This document shows positions 1 to 8,085 of a DNA stretch of 54,960 nucleotides, piece by piece. A program made the position numbers and the translations under genes. The notes below the pieces were generated by a model. That model was not told where the DNA came from. It made no database searches and saw only the letters and a list, made by a program, of their open reading frames with translations. Location: positions 1 through 54,960 of the forward strand of contig CAYVKM010000016.1 in assembly GCA_964452045.1 (NCBI GenBank), written 5' to 3'. Source of the DNA: CAYVKM01 sp964452045 (GTDB lineage Bacteria > Calditrichota > Calditrichia > RBG-13-44-9). Positions within the stretch are counted from its first letter, which is position 1. Each line of letters opens with the position of its first letter.

Positions 1-847
1 TTGACTCAAGATGCTTCATGATGGAATTGATCCGGATGGGGGACTCCACATATCCCCTTTCCCGCACATGATGAATCTCATGCTTATCGTTCAAAACCAG
101 AATAATCCGGCGATCCCCAGGAATATCCATTTTTACTTTTTCGTATAGAACTTGCTTAATGTAGCGTGATGTTCTGAGGCGGATCTGGCTGCCCTGATAT
201 GAATAAACAATTTTTTCAACATAGGCTGGGGGGCAAATATCACCATACTTTTCTTCAAGAATGGTCCGGATTATTTTACGCATTCTGGCCTGGGTAAAGG
301 TAATGTTTTGACCCAGATTATCAAAGAGCAGGTAGGGAGGATTGTCGTCCCGGGCGCTCAGGGGTGTAGCATAGGCAACATTAGATATGGGTCTCACGCC
401 GTATTGCTCATAAAAGCGAAGACGGGCGATGTTCTGTTTCAGCATTTGGGAATCCGGGCAGAGTTCCGGGTCATCCGGCAAACTCTCCAGAAATAATCCC
501 TTGGCTTTTAAGGCAATCGCTTCCTGTCGAACCCGCTCATACAGGGCACCACCAATACCCCGACCGGTTTGTAATCTGGCGGCAGAAATATAATCCAGCA
601 AACAAAACTTCAGTTCGGGATCGTACTGAAGCAACGCAAAACCTTTCACCTGACCCCTGAGATTATCTGCAACCAGTAAAATGGATCGAAAATGTTGTTT
701 GAACGGATTTCTCAATTTATCCGGCAAGAAACGAACATCCTTCTCCTGGATGCCGGGAAACTGAACCCGCATAATTTCCTGAACCTGCCTTAAGGCCGAT
801 TGATTTATCGGCAAATAAGTATCATAAATACGTCGGATTCTGAACAT
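1..847 (-). CDS. GNAT acetyltransferase fused to a histone-deacetylase-like domain (3' end outside window)
   Basis: The minus strand is open from ATG at 847 to the window edge, giving 282 residues with no stop. An AGAAGG ribosome site precedes the ATG. Residues 1 to about 190 look like a GNAT acetyltransferase: a TGRGIGGALYERV acetyl-CoA loop near residue 105, then an RLRFYEQYGV segment typical of the family's last strand and helix. From about residue 240 a new domain begins; its NDKHEIHHVRERG and ESPIRI pieces resemble the N-terminus of histone deacetylase/acetylpolyamine amidohydrolase proteins. If so, one chain carries both an acetyl-transferring and an acetyl-removing domain. It lies downstream of the kamA operon in the same direction. 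The GNAT call is firm. The deacetylase call rests on about 40 residues and needs the missing 3' sequence. Confidence 0.7.
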   Translation of the reverse strand, partial: MFRIRRIYDTYLPINQSALRQVQEIMRVQFPGIQEKDVRFLPDKLRNPFKQHFRSILLVADNLRGQVKGFALLQYDPELKFCLLDYISAARLQTGRGIGGALYERVRQEAIALKAKGLFLESLPDDPELCPDSQMLKQNIARLRFYEQYGVRPISNVAYATPLSARDDNPPYLLFDNLGQNITFTQARMRKIIRTILEEKYGDICPPAYVEKIVYSYQGSQIRLRTSRYIKQVLYEKVKMDIPGDRRIILVLNDKHEIHHVRERGYVESPIRINSIMKHLES

Positions 848-985
848 GTTCCTTCTAACCGGTTAAACACCATCATATTCGTCACATACCAGGCGAACTA
901 TTAACCTCTTACTTTCCAAATGAAATTAAAGTTTTGTAAACTGTTTCCCCTGTCGCCCGGATAAAGATTCCCGAGTATACCAGAT

Positions 986-1090
986 TCACAGGATATTTTC
1001 ATTGGGTAATCTGGTTTGGATTTTTTCAATTAAAAAATTGACAAACCGAGCAGAATCAGGATAATCAATTATTTTCCGAATTTCATCCAT
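986..1090 (-). CDS. possible 34-residue small ORF between kamA and the GNAT-deacetylase gene
   Basis: An ATG at 1090 opens 34 codons rich in charged and hydrophobic residues (MDEIRKIIDYPDSARF...) that could form an amphipathic helix. The frame stays open upstream to a TGA overlapping the end of kamA, so the readable stretch is longer than the ATG start implies. No clear ribosome site precedes the ATG, and I recognise no family. It may be a real small protein or chance. The rest of the 275-bp spacer 848-1122 shows nothing else I can support. Confidence 0.25.
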   Translation of the reverse strand: MDEIRKIIDYPDSARFVNFLIEKIQTRLPNENIL

Positions 1091-1122
1091 ATGTTCAACA
1101 GGAAAAATTGGAAAGAGAACGG

Positions 1123-2241
1123 TTAAAATTCATCCTCTTTCTCTTCTATTCCGGCATTTACCAAAGCTTCATTCTCTTTTTCGATGTGGACGGAACCATT
1201 CGATCCAGGTTGCCGGTACCGGAAAATTTTTCCCTGGTAATTTCTCAAGACTACTTCCTCATCATCCATTTTGATGACATATTCCGGAATCAGCGGTATC
1301 TTCCCCCCACCACCCGGGGCATCGATCACAAAATGAGGAACCGCCAAACCGGAAGTCCATCCTCTGAGTGCCTTTATAATTTCCAGACTTTTACTGACTT
1401 TGGTCCGGAAATGTTCGGTGCCAAAAACCATATCGGCCTGATAGATATAATAAGGTTTCACCCGGGCCAAAAGCAATTTCTGCATCAGTCGTTTCATGGT
1501 TTCAGGATCATCATTAACGCCTTTCAGCAAAACAGTCTGGTTTCCAAGCGGTATGCCGGCATTTGCCAGACGCCCCAGAGATTTTACCGCCAGAGGTGTT
1601 AGCTCATCCGGATGATTAAAATGGACATTGATAAATAGGGGATGGTATCTCTTTAATACTTTTACCAGATTTGAGGTAATTCTATGCGGCAGGAAGCATG
1701 GAACACGGGTTCCGATTCGAATAATTTCGACATGCGGGATACGCCTCAGCTTTTGCAGAACATATTCAATCTTATCATCACCCAAAAGAAGGGGATCACC
1801 ACCGGAGAGAATAACATCGCGAATTTCCGGATGAGATTCAATATATTCGATTCCCTGATCGAAAAACTTAAAACTGATCTTGGTCGGGTCGCCCACTTTT
1901 CTTTTCCGGGTACAAAACCGGCAATAGGAAGCGCAAACATGGGAAACCAGAAACAAACAGCGGTCCGGATACCGGTGAACGATGCTGGGCACGGGAGAAT
2001 CCGAATCCTCCGATAAGGGGTCTTCGAACAGACCGTTATCCTGTAATTCCCTTTCGTCCGGAATAACTTGTTTATAAATCGGATCCCCTTTCTCTTTGAT
2101 CAGTGAGAGATAATAGGGAGTAATTTTTATATTAAATTCATTCTCGATAGCCGCCAGCTTATCCAGCGGTATATCGAACTTCTTGCCTAAATCTTGTAAA
2201 CTGGTGACACTATCTTGCAAGATTTTTCGCCACTTTTCCAT
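1123..2241 (-). CDS. kamA: lysine 2,3-aminomutase family radical SAM/PLP enzyme
   Basis: The 372-residue protein carries the radical SAM cluster C103-x3-C107-x2-C110 and the PLP lysine K314 in APGGGGK. Known KamA enzymes move the alpha-amino group of L-lysine to the beta carbon, giving beta-lysine. In the clostridial lysine enzyme two aspartates (293 and 330) hold the substrate side-chain amine. Here D270 (YQAD) and D307 (VIDAPGG) sit at the same spacing, 37 residues apart and 7 before the PLP lysine. The glutamate 2,3-aminomutases replace these aspartates, so lysine or a lysine-like substrate is favoured. The C-terminus is shorter than in the 416-residue clostridial enzyme and lacks its zinc-binding cysteines. 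The start overlaps the end of the upstream GNAT gene by 32 bp, so it belongs to the same operon. Confidence 0.9.
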   Translation of the reverse strand: MEKWRKILQDSVTSLQDLGKKFDIPLDKLAAIENEFNIKITPYYLSLIKEKGDPIYKQVIPDERELQDNGLFEDPLSEDSDSPVPSIVHRYPDRCLFLVSHVCASYCRFCTRKRKVGDPTKISFKFFDQGIEYIESHPEIRDVILSGGDPLLLGDDKIEYVLQKLRRIPHVEIIRIGTRVPCFLPHRITSNLVKVLKRYHPLFINVHFNHPDELTPLAVKSLGRLANAGIPLGNQTVLLKGVNDDPETMKRLMQKLLLARVKPYYIYQADMVFGTEHFRTKVSKSLEIIKALRGWTSGLAVPHFVIDAPGGGGKIPLIPEYVIKMDDEEVVLRNYQGKIFRYRQPGSNGSVHIEKENEALVNAGIEEKEDEF

Positions 2242-2746
2242 TTTCTCTTTTTCCGTATTTTGAATTTAAACTGAGGTTTTTAGTAAAAATGAGTTTATCA
2301 TCTCCGGGCCGATAGAAATCTTTAATCCTTGCTTCCAGATGATATTGATTATTTAAATAGAACTGTTGGGTCGGATTATACTTGGTTTGCGAAGATGTTT
2401 CAATGATAATCAATCTTCCGCCTTTGCGATATATTTCAGATTCCACATACTGCAGAAGAATTTTACCAAATCCCTTATTCTGCAGAGCTGGAGCAACCGC
2501 AATCCAGTAAAGGTCATATGTTCCTTCTGCTGCAGGTGTGGGACCGAAACATACGTATCCGGCCAGATCATCTTTATTTTCCGTGGCAATATAGATGTGA
2601 TAATCACTCTGCTCCTTATTGAACAAATAGGTGTCTATCAACTCCATCGCTACACTAATCTCTCCCATGGTAAACATATGGGTCTGTTGTAAGATCTCAT
2701 ATATTTTACCACGGTCCTGTGGAATCATTTTTCTAATTTTCATCAT
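2210..2746 (-). CDS. GNAT family N-acetyltransferase
   Basis: This 178-residue single-domain GNAT protein has the acetyl-CoA binding segment QNKGFGKILL at 89-98, preceded by the strand WIAVAP. The C-terminal YLNNQYHLEARIKDFY piece is common to small GNATs that act on free amines or amino acids. It overlaps the ATP-grasp gene upstream by 14 bp and kamA downstream by 32 bp, which implies translational coupling. By analogy with AblB, which acetylates beta-lysine made by AblA, it may acetylate the KamA product or the ligated product. AblB itself is longer, so this is an inference from context. There are two adjacent ATG codons at the start; either is possible. Confidence 0.85.
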   Translation of the reverse strand: MMKIRKMIPQDRGKIYEILQQTHMFTMGEISVAMELIDTYLFNKEQSDYHIYIATENKDDLAGYVCFGPTPAAEGTYDLYWIAVAPALQNKGFGKILLQYVESEIYRKGGRLIIIETSSQTKYNPTQQFYLNNQYHLEARIKDFYRPGDDKLIFTKNLSLNSKYGKRENGKVAKNLAR

Positions 2747-3755
2747 ACTTTACCCTGTTTAGTGCATCTTTTACGATTTTACCAATTAAATCCCGATATT
2801 TCAGACCCGCCGCTTTGGCACTCCTGGCAAGCCCTGCATCAGCGGAGATATCGGGATTTGGATTATACTCCAGCACATAAATCTGATTGTGCGCATCCAC
2901 CCGCATGTCCACCCGGCCGTAATCTCTGCCCATCAGCTGGTGGTAAACCTGCAGGGCAACATCCATTAATTTATATCTTAATTCCTTTGAAACCTCTGCC
3001 GGACATACCGGAGGTGTCTTTTTGTAATGGGGGTGTTCCGGTAACCATTTTGCTTCATAACTGGTGATGTGATAACATTCTTCCAGTTCGGAAAAGTTGA
3101 TTTCCGATACCGGCAGAACTTGCGGTGGGTGGTTTCCCAAAACACTTACGTTAAATTCCCTGCCTTCAATAAATTTCTCAACCAAAATTGGTTGATGGTA
3201 TTTATCCAATAACTCACAGACCTTTCGGTTTAGATCATCAAATGAATAAATGATCGAATCCTGAGTAATCCCCAGACTGGCATCTTCACTGGCCGGCTTG
3301 GCAATAAGAGGATAAGTGAGATACGTTTGAACCGGAGCTTCCCGGTAAACCTGGTGCATCGGTGTTTTAATTTTCTTTGATTCAAAGAGCTTCTTTGCCA
3401 GCACTTTATTTTGAGCGAGTCCCAGGCTGATAGGTGTGTTTCCGGTGTAGGGAATGCCCATCAATTCCCATATTGAGGCGACATGCATTTCGTAGTGGGC
3501 ATTTCCTTTGTAGCCTTCGCAAAGATTAAAAATGAGATCCGGCTGCTGTTCGCGAATTTTAGTGAATCCGCTCTCAATTTCCTCAATCGGCAAATAAAAT
3601 GGCTGATGGCCTAATTCGGTTAAAGCCTGGTAAACATCTTCCGCTTCTTTTTTAACCGCGGCTTCAGAGATATAATCAATATTCTCTTCCCGATCGGCTC
3701 TTTTCGATTCGTTATAGGCAACAGCAATGATTAAACTATCATTTTTTGAATTCAT
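2733..3755 (-). CDS. D-alanine-D-alanine-ligase-like ATP-grasp enzyme (second of pair)
   Basis: The 340-residue protein has the Ddl-type layout: an N-terminal domain with NLCEG and GIPYTGNTP, a nucleotide-binding segment (LIAKPASEDASLGI), an ATP-adenine region (ILVEKFIEGREFNV), and the magnesium-binding strand RVDMRVD followed by LEYNPNPDIS. Ddl enzymes join a carboxylate, activated as acyl phosphate, to an amine. Cell-wall Ddl does not normally occur in two tandem divergent copies beside kamA and GNAT, so a dedicated peptide- or amide-forming role is more likely. Its start overlaps the upstream ATP-grasp gene by 4 bp (ATGA) and its end overlaps the GNAT gene by 14 bp. The substrate is unknown. 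Confidence 0.85.
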   Translation of the reverse strand: MNSKNDSLIIAVAYNESKRADREENIDYISEAAVKKEAEDVYQALTELGHQPFYLPIEEIESGFTKIREQQPDLIFNLCEGYKGNAHYEMHVASIWELMGIPYTGNTPISLGLAQNKVLAKKLFESKKIKTPMHQVYREAPVQTYLTYPLIAKPASEDASLGITQDSIIYSFDDLNRKVCELLDKYHQPILVEKFIEGREFNVSVLGNHPPQVLPVSEINFSELEECYHITSYEAKWLPEHPHYKKTPPVCPAEVSKELRYKLMDVALQVYHQLMGRDYGRVDMRVDAHNQIYVLEYNPNPDISADAGLARSAKAAGLKYRDLIGKIVKDALNRVKYDEN

Positions 3756-4804
3756 TTTGACAATCCATATCTTTTTGCCGCTATTTCCACCACTTTATTT
3801 ATCATTCCTTCATAGCTATAACCCGCTGTTCTGGCCGCTTTTGGAAAACAGGAATTATCTTCCGGTTTAGGCAGGATTCCGGGCAGCGGATTTAATTCGA
3901 TAACATGAGGGATATCATTTTCATCGAACCGAATATCGATCCGGCACCAGTCTCGGATATTTAATACCGAATAGGCATCCTTCGCCACTTCTTCAATCCT
4001 GTCTTTCTGAATCGCTGAAATCTGGGCTGGGCACTGGAATATTTCCAATGGTTTTTCCGGTGTATCCCAGACCCATTTCGCTTCATAAGAATAAATAGGA
4101 CGGGCGCCTTCCGGCAGATTGACATATCTGATGGCTACAATCGGAAGCACTTCAACATCATCCCCATTTCCCCAAACCGCAACAGTAAATTCATCCCCGG
4201 TTAAAAATTTTTCCAGCAAGATTGCCTGACGGTACTTACCCATTTTCTCCCGGATTTTTTTCTTGGCCAGGGAAACACTATCCACCACCGAATCATCAAA
4301 AATGCCTTTACTGCTTCCTTCTGATACCGGTTTTACGATAGCCGGAAAATCGAAACCCTCGATGTAAATTTCCTGATTGGGATAAAAAACCTTAAAGGCG
4401 GCATTCGGAATCAGGTAATAACTTAGAATCTCTTTTGCTTTTGCTTTATTCAGACAAATACCCAGCGTCAGGGGATCCGAACCAGTATAAGGAATTCCCA
4501 TTTTTTCGCACATCATCGGGACAAAGGATTCCCGAAAATCGCCAAATAAACCTTCGGCAATATTGAACACCAGGTCGGGTTGAAAATTTTCAAAGAGGGA
4601 TTCTATGGATTCATCTGCCTCAAGCCCCACCACATTATGCCCTCCACTCCGAATGGCCTCGATGACTGATTTAATGGTTTCTGGAGAGTCTCCTTCCGCA
4701 AAAAAATCAGGAGGTATATCCCGCTCGGAAAACCTTTTTCCGTAACGTTTTTTAAATTCTTTTAACAATCCTTCTTTGGTGCTGTATGTGACCGCAATCT
4801 TCAT
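3752..4804 (-). CDS. D-alanine-D-alanine-ligase-like ATP-grasp enzyme (first of pair)
   Basis: The 350-residue paralogue of the next gene shares its motif order: NIAEGLFGD and GIPYTGSDPLTLG in the N-terminal half, IVKPVSEGSSKGI for the phosphate-binding loop, LLEKFLTGDEFTV for the adenine region, and RIDIRFD with IELNPLPG for the metal site. It is the first gene of the minus-strand operon with the second ATP-grasp, GNAT and kamA genes. A candidate sigma54 promoter lies about 60 bp upstream of the start, and a GGGAATGGGAA stretch can serve as ribosome site. Two ligases in tandem suggest two successive couplings, or one coupling with two different substrates. The substrates cannot be read from the sequence. 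Confidence 0.85.
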   Translation of the reverse strand: MKIAVTYSTKEGLLKEFKKRYGKRFSERDIPPDFFAEGDSPETIKSVIEAIRSGGHNVVGLEADESIESLFENFQPDLVFNIAEGLFGDFRESFVPMMCEKMGIPYTGSDPLTLGICLNKAKAKEILSYYLIPNAAFKVFYPNQEIYIEGFDFPAIVKPVSEGSSKGIFDDSVVDSVSLAKKKIREKMGKYRQAILLEKFLTGDEFTVAVWGNGDDVEVLPIVAIRYVNLPEGARPIYSYEAKWVWDTPEKPLEIFQCPAQISAIQKDRIEEVAKDAYSVLNIRDWCRIDIRFDENDIPHVIELNPLPGILPKPEDNSCFPKAARTAGYSYEGMINKVVEIAAKRYGLSK

Positions 4805-4861
4805 AAAAAATTCCCATTCCCTTTATTTTCAGATTTTTATTTCCGGCTTAGTGATTATTTT

Positions 4862-4875
4862 GCAGAACAAAGACC
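4862..4875 (-). promoter_or_regulatory. candidate sigma54 (-24/-12) promoter
   Basis: On the minus strand the sequence CGGTCTTTGTTCTGCA carries GG and GC separated by exactly 10 bases, with TGCA at the -12 element. The -24 element departs from TGGCAC beyond the GG. The predicted start of transcription is near 4850, about 45 bp before the first ATP-grasp gene. The next gene upstream encodes a sigma54 activator, which raises the prior. A match this short can occur by chance in such a gap. Confidence 0.4.
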
Positions 4876-5055
4876 GATTCAAACAAAAACTTCCCTATAA
4901 TTTTTCTACTTAAGATCAACAACTATGCCAGAAAACAGCTTGTCGTTTAATCTATAATAAAATCATATGGTTAAAGCTTTTATCAGTGGAGAAATATGAA
5001 GGGCAAAAGAGGATTTTTTTTCAAAATGAAAAAATGTGAAGGATAAGGGCATGTA

Positions 5056-5117
5056 ACATTATCATATTGAGAAGTTTGGGTGGAAAAACCATAAAACAAG
5101 TATCATTTTGATAATGT
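5056..5117. repeat. 9-bp inverted repeat with 44-bp spacer, possible activator site
   Basis: ACATTATCA at 5056-5064 is matched by its exact reverse complement TGATAATGT at 5109-5117. It lies about 180-250 bp upstream of the sigma54-like promoter, within the range where NtrC-type activators bind. The arms are AT-rich, so chance is a real alternative. Confidence 0.3.
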
Positions 5118-5169
5118 CCAATATCCAATTCCAGGAGGGCATTATAAACAAATCAAAATTCAGGAATAT

Positions 5170-6522
5170 TTACTCAAGTTTATAATCTTTTATTTTGCGA
5201 TAAAGTGTGGCCAAACCGATTTGCAGAGATCTGGCACTTTTCTGTTTATCATAATTGTAAAATTGTAATGTTTTCAGAATAGCCGTTTTCTCGATCTCAG
5301 CCAATGGCATTCCCACTTCCATGGAAAGTGTTTTTTGAGCATCTTTAATTCCGGCTGCTAAGATAGGGAAATGATATAATTTCAGAGTATTCTCCTGACA
5401 GAGTACCACAGCCCGTTCAATCATATTTTCCAGCTCCCTGATGTTACCACGCCAGCTGTACTGCATCATCAATTTTAACACGTCCGGATCAATGCCCTGA
5501 ACGTTTTTATTATTCAATTGATTATACTTATCAATAAAATGCTGAACCAGATAAGGGATATCTTCAACTCGTTCCCGGAGGGGCGGCACCTTTATGGAGA
5601 TAACATTCAACCGGTAAAATAAATCGTCACGAAATTTACCAGCCCTCACATACTCTTCCAGATTTGTATTAGTCGCAGCCATAAATCTTACATCTGCTTT
5701 GAGTGTGGTATTGGACCCGATTCGTTCAAACTCACCGCTTTGCAGAACTCTGAGCAATTTGACCTGCATTGCCAGGGTTAACTCGCCGACTTCATCCAGA
5801 AAAATACTGCCACCGTTCGCCACTTCAATTTTACCCTTTTTTTGTTTTACTGCGCCGGTAAATGCGCCTTTTTCATGACCAAAAAGTTCAGCCTCCAGTA
5901 AAGTTTCCGGGATGGCGCCACAATTGATGGTCACCATGGGCTTACCCGCCCGATTGCTATATCCATGGATGGTCTGAGCGATCATTTCTTTTCCCGTACC
6001 AGTCTCACCTACAATGAGGATGGTGCTTTTGGAGGGAGCAATCTGTTTTACCAGATCTAATAATTGTCTGAATTTTGGGTTTACTCCGATTAACTTTGGG
6101 GTTTCCGGCGCTGCTTTTAATCTCTGTTTCAGTAATTCATTTTCCCGTCGAAGCAATATCATTTCATTTAACCGATTCAATAATTTTTTTAATTCAGAAA
6201 TCCGAAACGGTTTTACCAGATAATCATAAGCTCCACCACGAATTGCTTCAACTGCAGATTCAACCGAGCCATAAGCAGTAATAATAATTACCGATATGCT
6301 TAAACCATTTTCCTGGACAAAATTCAGGATTTCCAAACCGTTCCCATCTTTAAGCTTAAGGTCAGTCACCACAACATCCATTTCCTCTGACCTAAGAATA
6401 TTGATCGCATCATTAAATTTAGTGGTGGTTTTTATCAGATAACCGCTATCTTTCAAACCTATATTTAGCGCCTGAACCGTGTCCTCTTCATCGTCCACTA
6501 TTAAAACACGTAATCGATACAT
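5170..6522 (-). CDS. NtrC-family sigma54-dependent response regulator
   Basis: The 450-residue protein has three domains. A receiver domain spans 1-120, with D10/D11, phospho-acceptor D54 and K104. An AAA+ domain spans about 145-375, with Walker A GETGTGKE at 172-179, the sigma54-contacting GAFTGA at 219-224 and Walker B IFLDEVGE from 240. The C-terminal Fis-type helix-turn-helix covers about 405-450. All elements needed to activate sigma54 RNA polymerase by ATP hydrolysis are present. The start codon shares one base with the stop of the kinase gene (TAATG), so the two are coupled. Likely targets are the two-ligase operon just downstream and perhaps its own operon. The inducing signal is unknown. 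Confidence 0.95.
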   Translation of the reverse strand: MYRLRVLIVDDEEDTVQALNIGLKDSGYLIKTTTKFNDAINILRSEEMDVVVTDLKLKDGNGLEILNFVQENGLSISVIIITAYGSVESAVEAIRGGAYDYLVKPFRISELKKLLNRLNEMILLRRENELLKQRLKAAPETPKLIGVNPKFRQLLDLVKQIAPSKSTILIVGETGTGKEMIAQTIHGYSNRAGKPMVTINCGAIPETLLEAELFGHEKGAFTGAVKQKKGKIEVANGGSIFLDEVGELTLAMQVKLLRVLQSGEFERIGSNTTLKADVRFMAATNTNLEEYVRAGKFRDDLFYRLNVISIKVPPLRERVEDIPYLVQHFIDKYNQLNNKNVQGIDPDVLKLMMQYSWRGNIRELENMIERAVVLCQENTLKLYHFPILAAGIKDAQKTLSMEVGMPLAEIEKTAILKTLQFYNYDKQKSARSLQIGLATLYRKIKDYKLE

Positions 6523-8072
6523 TATAATTCCTTATTCATTATCAAGGCAGGAAAGCTTACAGAAAAAGTAGTTCCGTTACCCAAATTCGAGCGTAGCAAT
6601 ATCCTTCCCTGATGCGCCCTAACAATTTGTTTGGTAATAAACAAACCCAAGCCGGTACCGGATTTTTTGGTGGTGAAAAACGGCTGGAAAATCTTTTTTC
6701 GCGCCTCAGCAGAAATTCCCGGACCGAAATCTTTAATACCTACGATGACATGATTTTTCCGCCGCGATAACTTAATTTGAATCTCACCGCTATCCTGATA
6801 GGCTTCAATCGAATTTCGGATAATGTTCATGAAAGCGCGGCGAAGTTGCAGCCAATCTCCCGAAATCACATAGTGCTGGGTATCCCTGGATAAATTAATC
6901 TGATTTTTACGAAAGGCTGTTTCTAAACTGATATCCTCAATCAAGGTTTTTAATTGTTCAGCTAAATTTAAAGGTTCAGGATATGTTTCGGAGGTCTGGG
7001 TATAGGAAAGATATTGGTTTAGGTTTTTGCTCAGTTGGGCAATCTCTTTTTGTATTTTACCAAATAAATCTGCAAAACCTGAATCCGATTCTCTTTTCTC
7101 ATTTTTAAAAGCCTGTTCTAACAATTCAACATTCAGGCCAATAGAATTTATAGGATTCCGGATATCATGCATAATGGAACTGGTGAGCCGGGAAATCATT
7201 TCAAGCTGGTCCAAACGTTGCTTGTGGCGTAATAATTCCGATTGATTTTCCACACTTTGGAAATTAATAACGTAAGATGATTTACCTGCTGGCATTCCTT
7301 TTATAAAACTCACTGACACAAGCGCCAAGAATGGATTCCCGTCTTTCGGTTGAATATAGAGCCTGAGGTTGGTTAGCCTTTTTCGGTCCGATTTCAACTT
7401 CTGAATCAATTGTTTTCTGGATTTGTCAGTAAATATTTTTAAAACACTTTTGTTGAGAATCTCATTGGGCTGATACCCGGACATCCTGGCGGCCGTAGGA
7501 TTCCATCGCACAATGTTATAATTATCATCGCAAACCAGAGCACCCACCGGGGATTCCTTCAAAATCTGGTAGGTAATGTCCAGCTGTTTCTGCAGTTCAT
7601 TTTTGACGATATTTAACTCATCAATTAATTGATGATCCTTATCCCGGATTTCCTGATAAATTTTTCCCCACCATTGGCTCAAAGAGATCAGCGTATAATC
7701 AAAAATCTTTTGAATCAGCTCAAATTTATTTTGAAAATCAGCAGTCGGTTTAAAGGCACCATGGACTAATGAGTGATTCAGAACCAAACGAGCAATGCCA
7801 AGAATCAGCAGATGAGCATAAAAGTTCCGGCTCAATACCGGTCTGTCTTTGAAGATGTCGATATAATGTCTGGTCAAGTAATAACCATCCTGCTTCACGA
7901 CTTGCAGCGAGAGGTCATGTTCCAGTAAATTAAATATCTGGCTGAATATTTTTCGGTAGGCCTCCTCAGGCAAATTAATGTCCAGGATCCAATTCGAGGT
8001 TAGGAGTGTCTCGACCGCAGAATCCACCAGATCTTTTTTTCGGTCACTGATCAACGACTTTTGTGCGGCCAA
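6522..8072 (-). CDS. soluble PAS-domain sensor histidine kinase
   Basis: The 516-residue protein has no membrane segment and should be cytoplasmic. Residues 1-165 are helical and unrecognised, ending in a coiled coil. A PAS domain spans about 168-275. The phospho-acceptor H302 lies in IMHDIRNP. The ATPase domain shows the N box MNIIRNSIEAY at 415-425, G1 DFGPG near 448 and G2 GTGLGL at 472-477. It is the partner of the sigma54 activator that follows. The start is TTG at 8072, since no in-frame ATG exists nearby upstream, and it lies 13 bp after the ATP-grasp stop. A cytosolic sensor fits detection of a metabolite or redox state. Confidence 0.92.
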   Translation of the reverse strand: MAAQKSLISDRKKDLVDSAVETLLTSNWILDINLPEEAYRKIFSQIFNLLEHDLSLQVVKQDGYYLTRHYIDIFKDRPVLSRNFYAHLLILGIARLVLNHSLVHGAFKPTADFQNKFELIQKIFDYTLISLSQWWGKIYQEIRDKDHQLIDELNIVKNELQKQLDITYQILKESPVGALVCDDNYNIVRWNPTAARMSGYQPNEILNKSVLKIFTDKSRKQLIQKLKSDRKRLTNLRLYIQPKDGNPFLALVSVSFIKGMPAGKSSYVINFQSVENQSELLRHKQRLDQLEMISRLTSSIMHDIRNPINSIGLNVELLEQAFKNEKRESDSGFADLFGKIQKEIAQLSKNLNQYLSYTQTSETYPEPLNLAEQLKTLIEDISLETAFRKNQINLSRDTQHYVISGDWLQLRRAFMNIIRNSIEAYQDSGEIQIKLSRRKNHVIVGIKDFGPGISAEARKKIFQPFFTTKKSGTGLGLFITKQIVRAHQGRILLRSNLGNGTTFSVSFPALIMNKEL

Positions 8073-8085
8073 TTTATCATCCCGA

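Larger units (their letters stand above)
4805..5169. other. 365-bp intergenic regulatory region
   Basis: This AT-rich gap separates the end of the sigma54-activator gene from the start of the two-ligase operon; both are on the minus strand. It holds the GG-N10-GC promoter candidate and a 9-bp inverted repeat with a 44-bp spacer, each listed separately. No open reading frame of note was found. Its length and content fit an enhancer-dependent control region. Confidence 0.6.

Noticed and set aside
1108..1602. A 164-codon plus-strand open frame
   Set aside because: It is the mirror of the conserved C-terminal part of kamA on the opposite strand.
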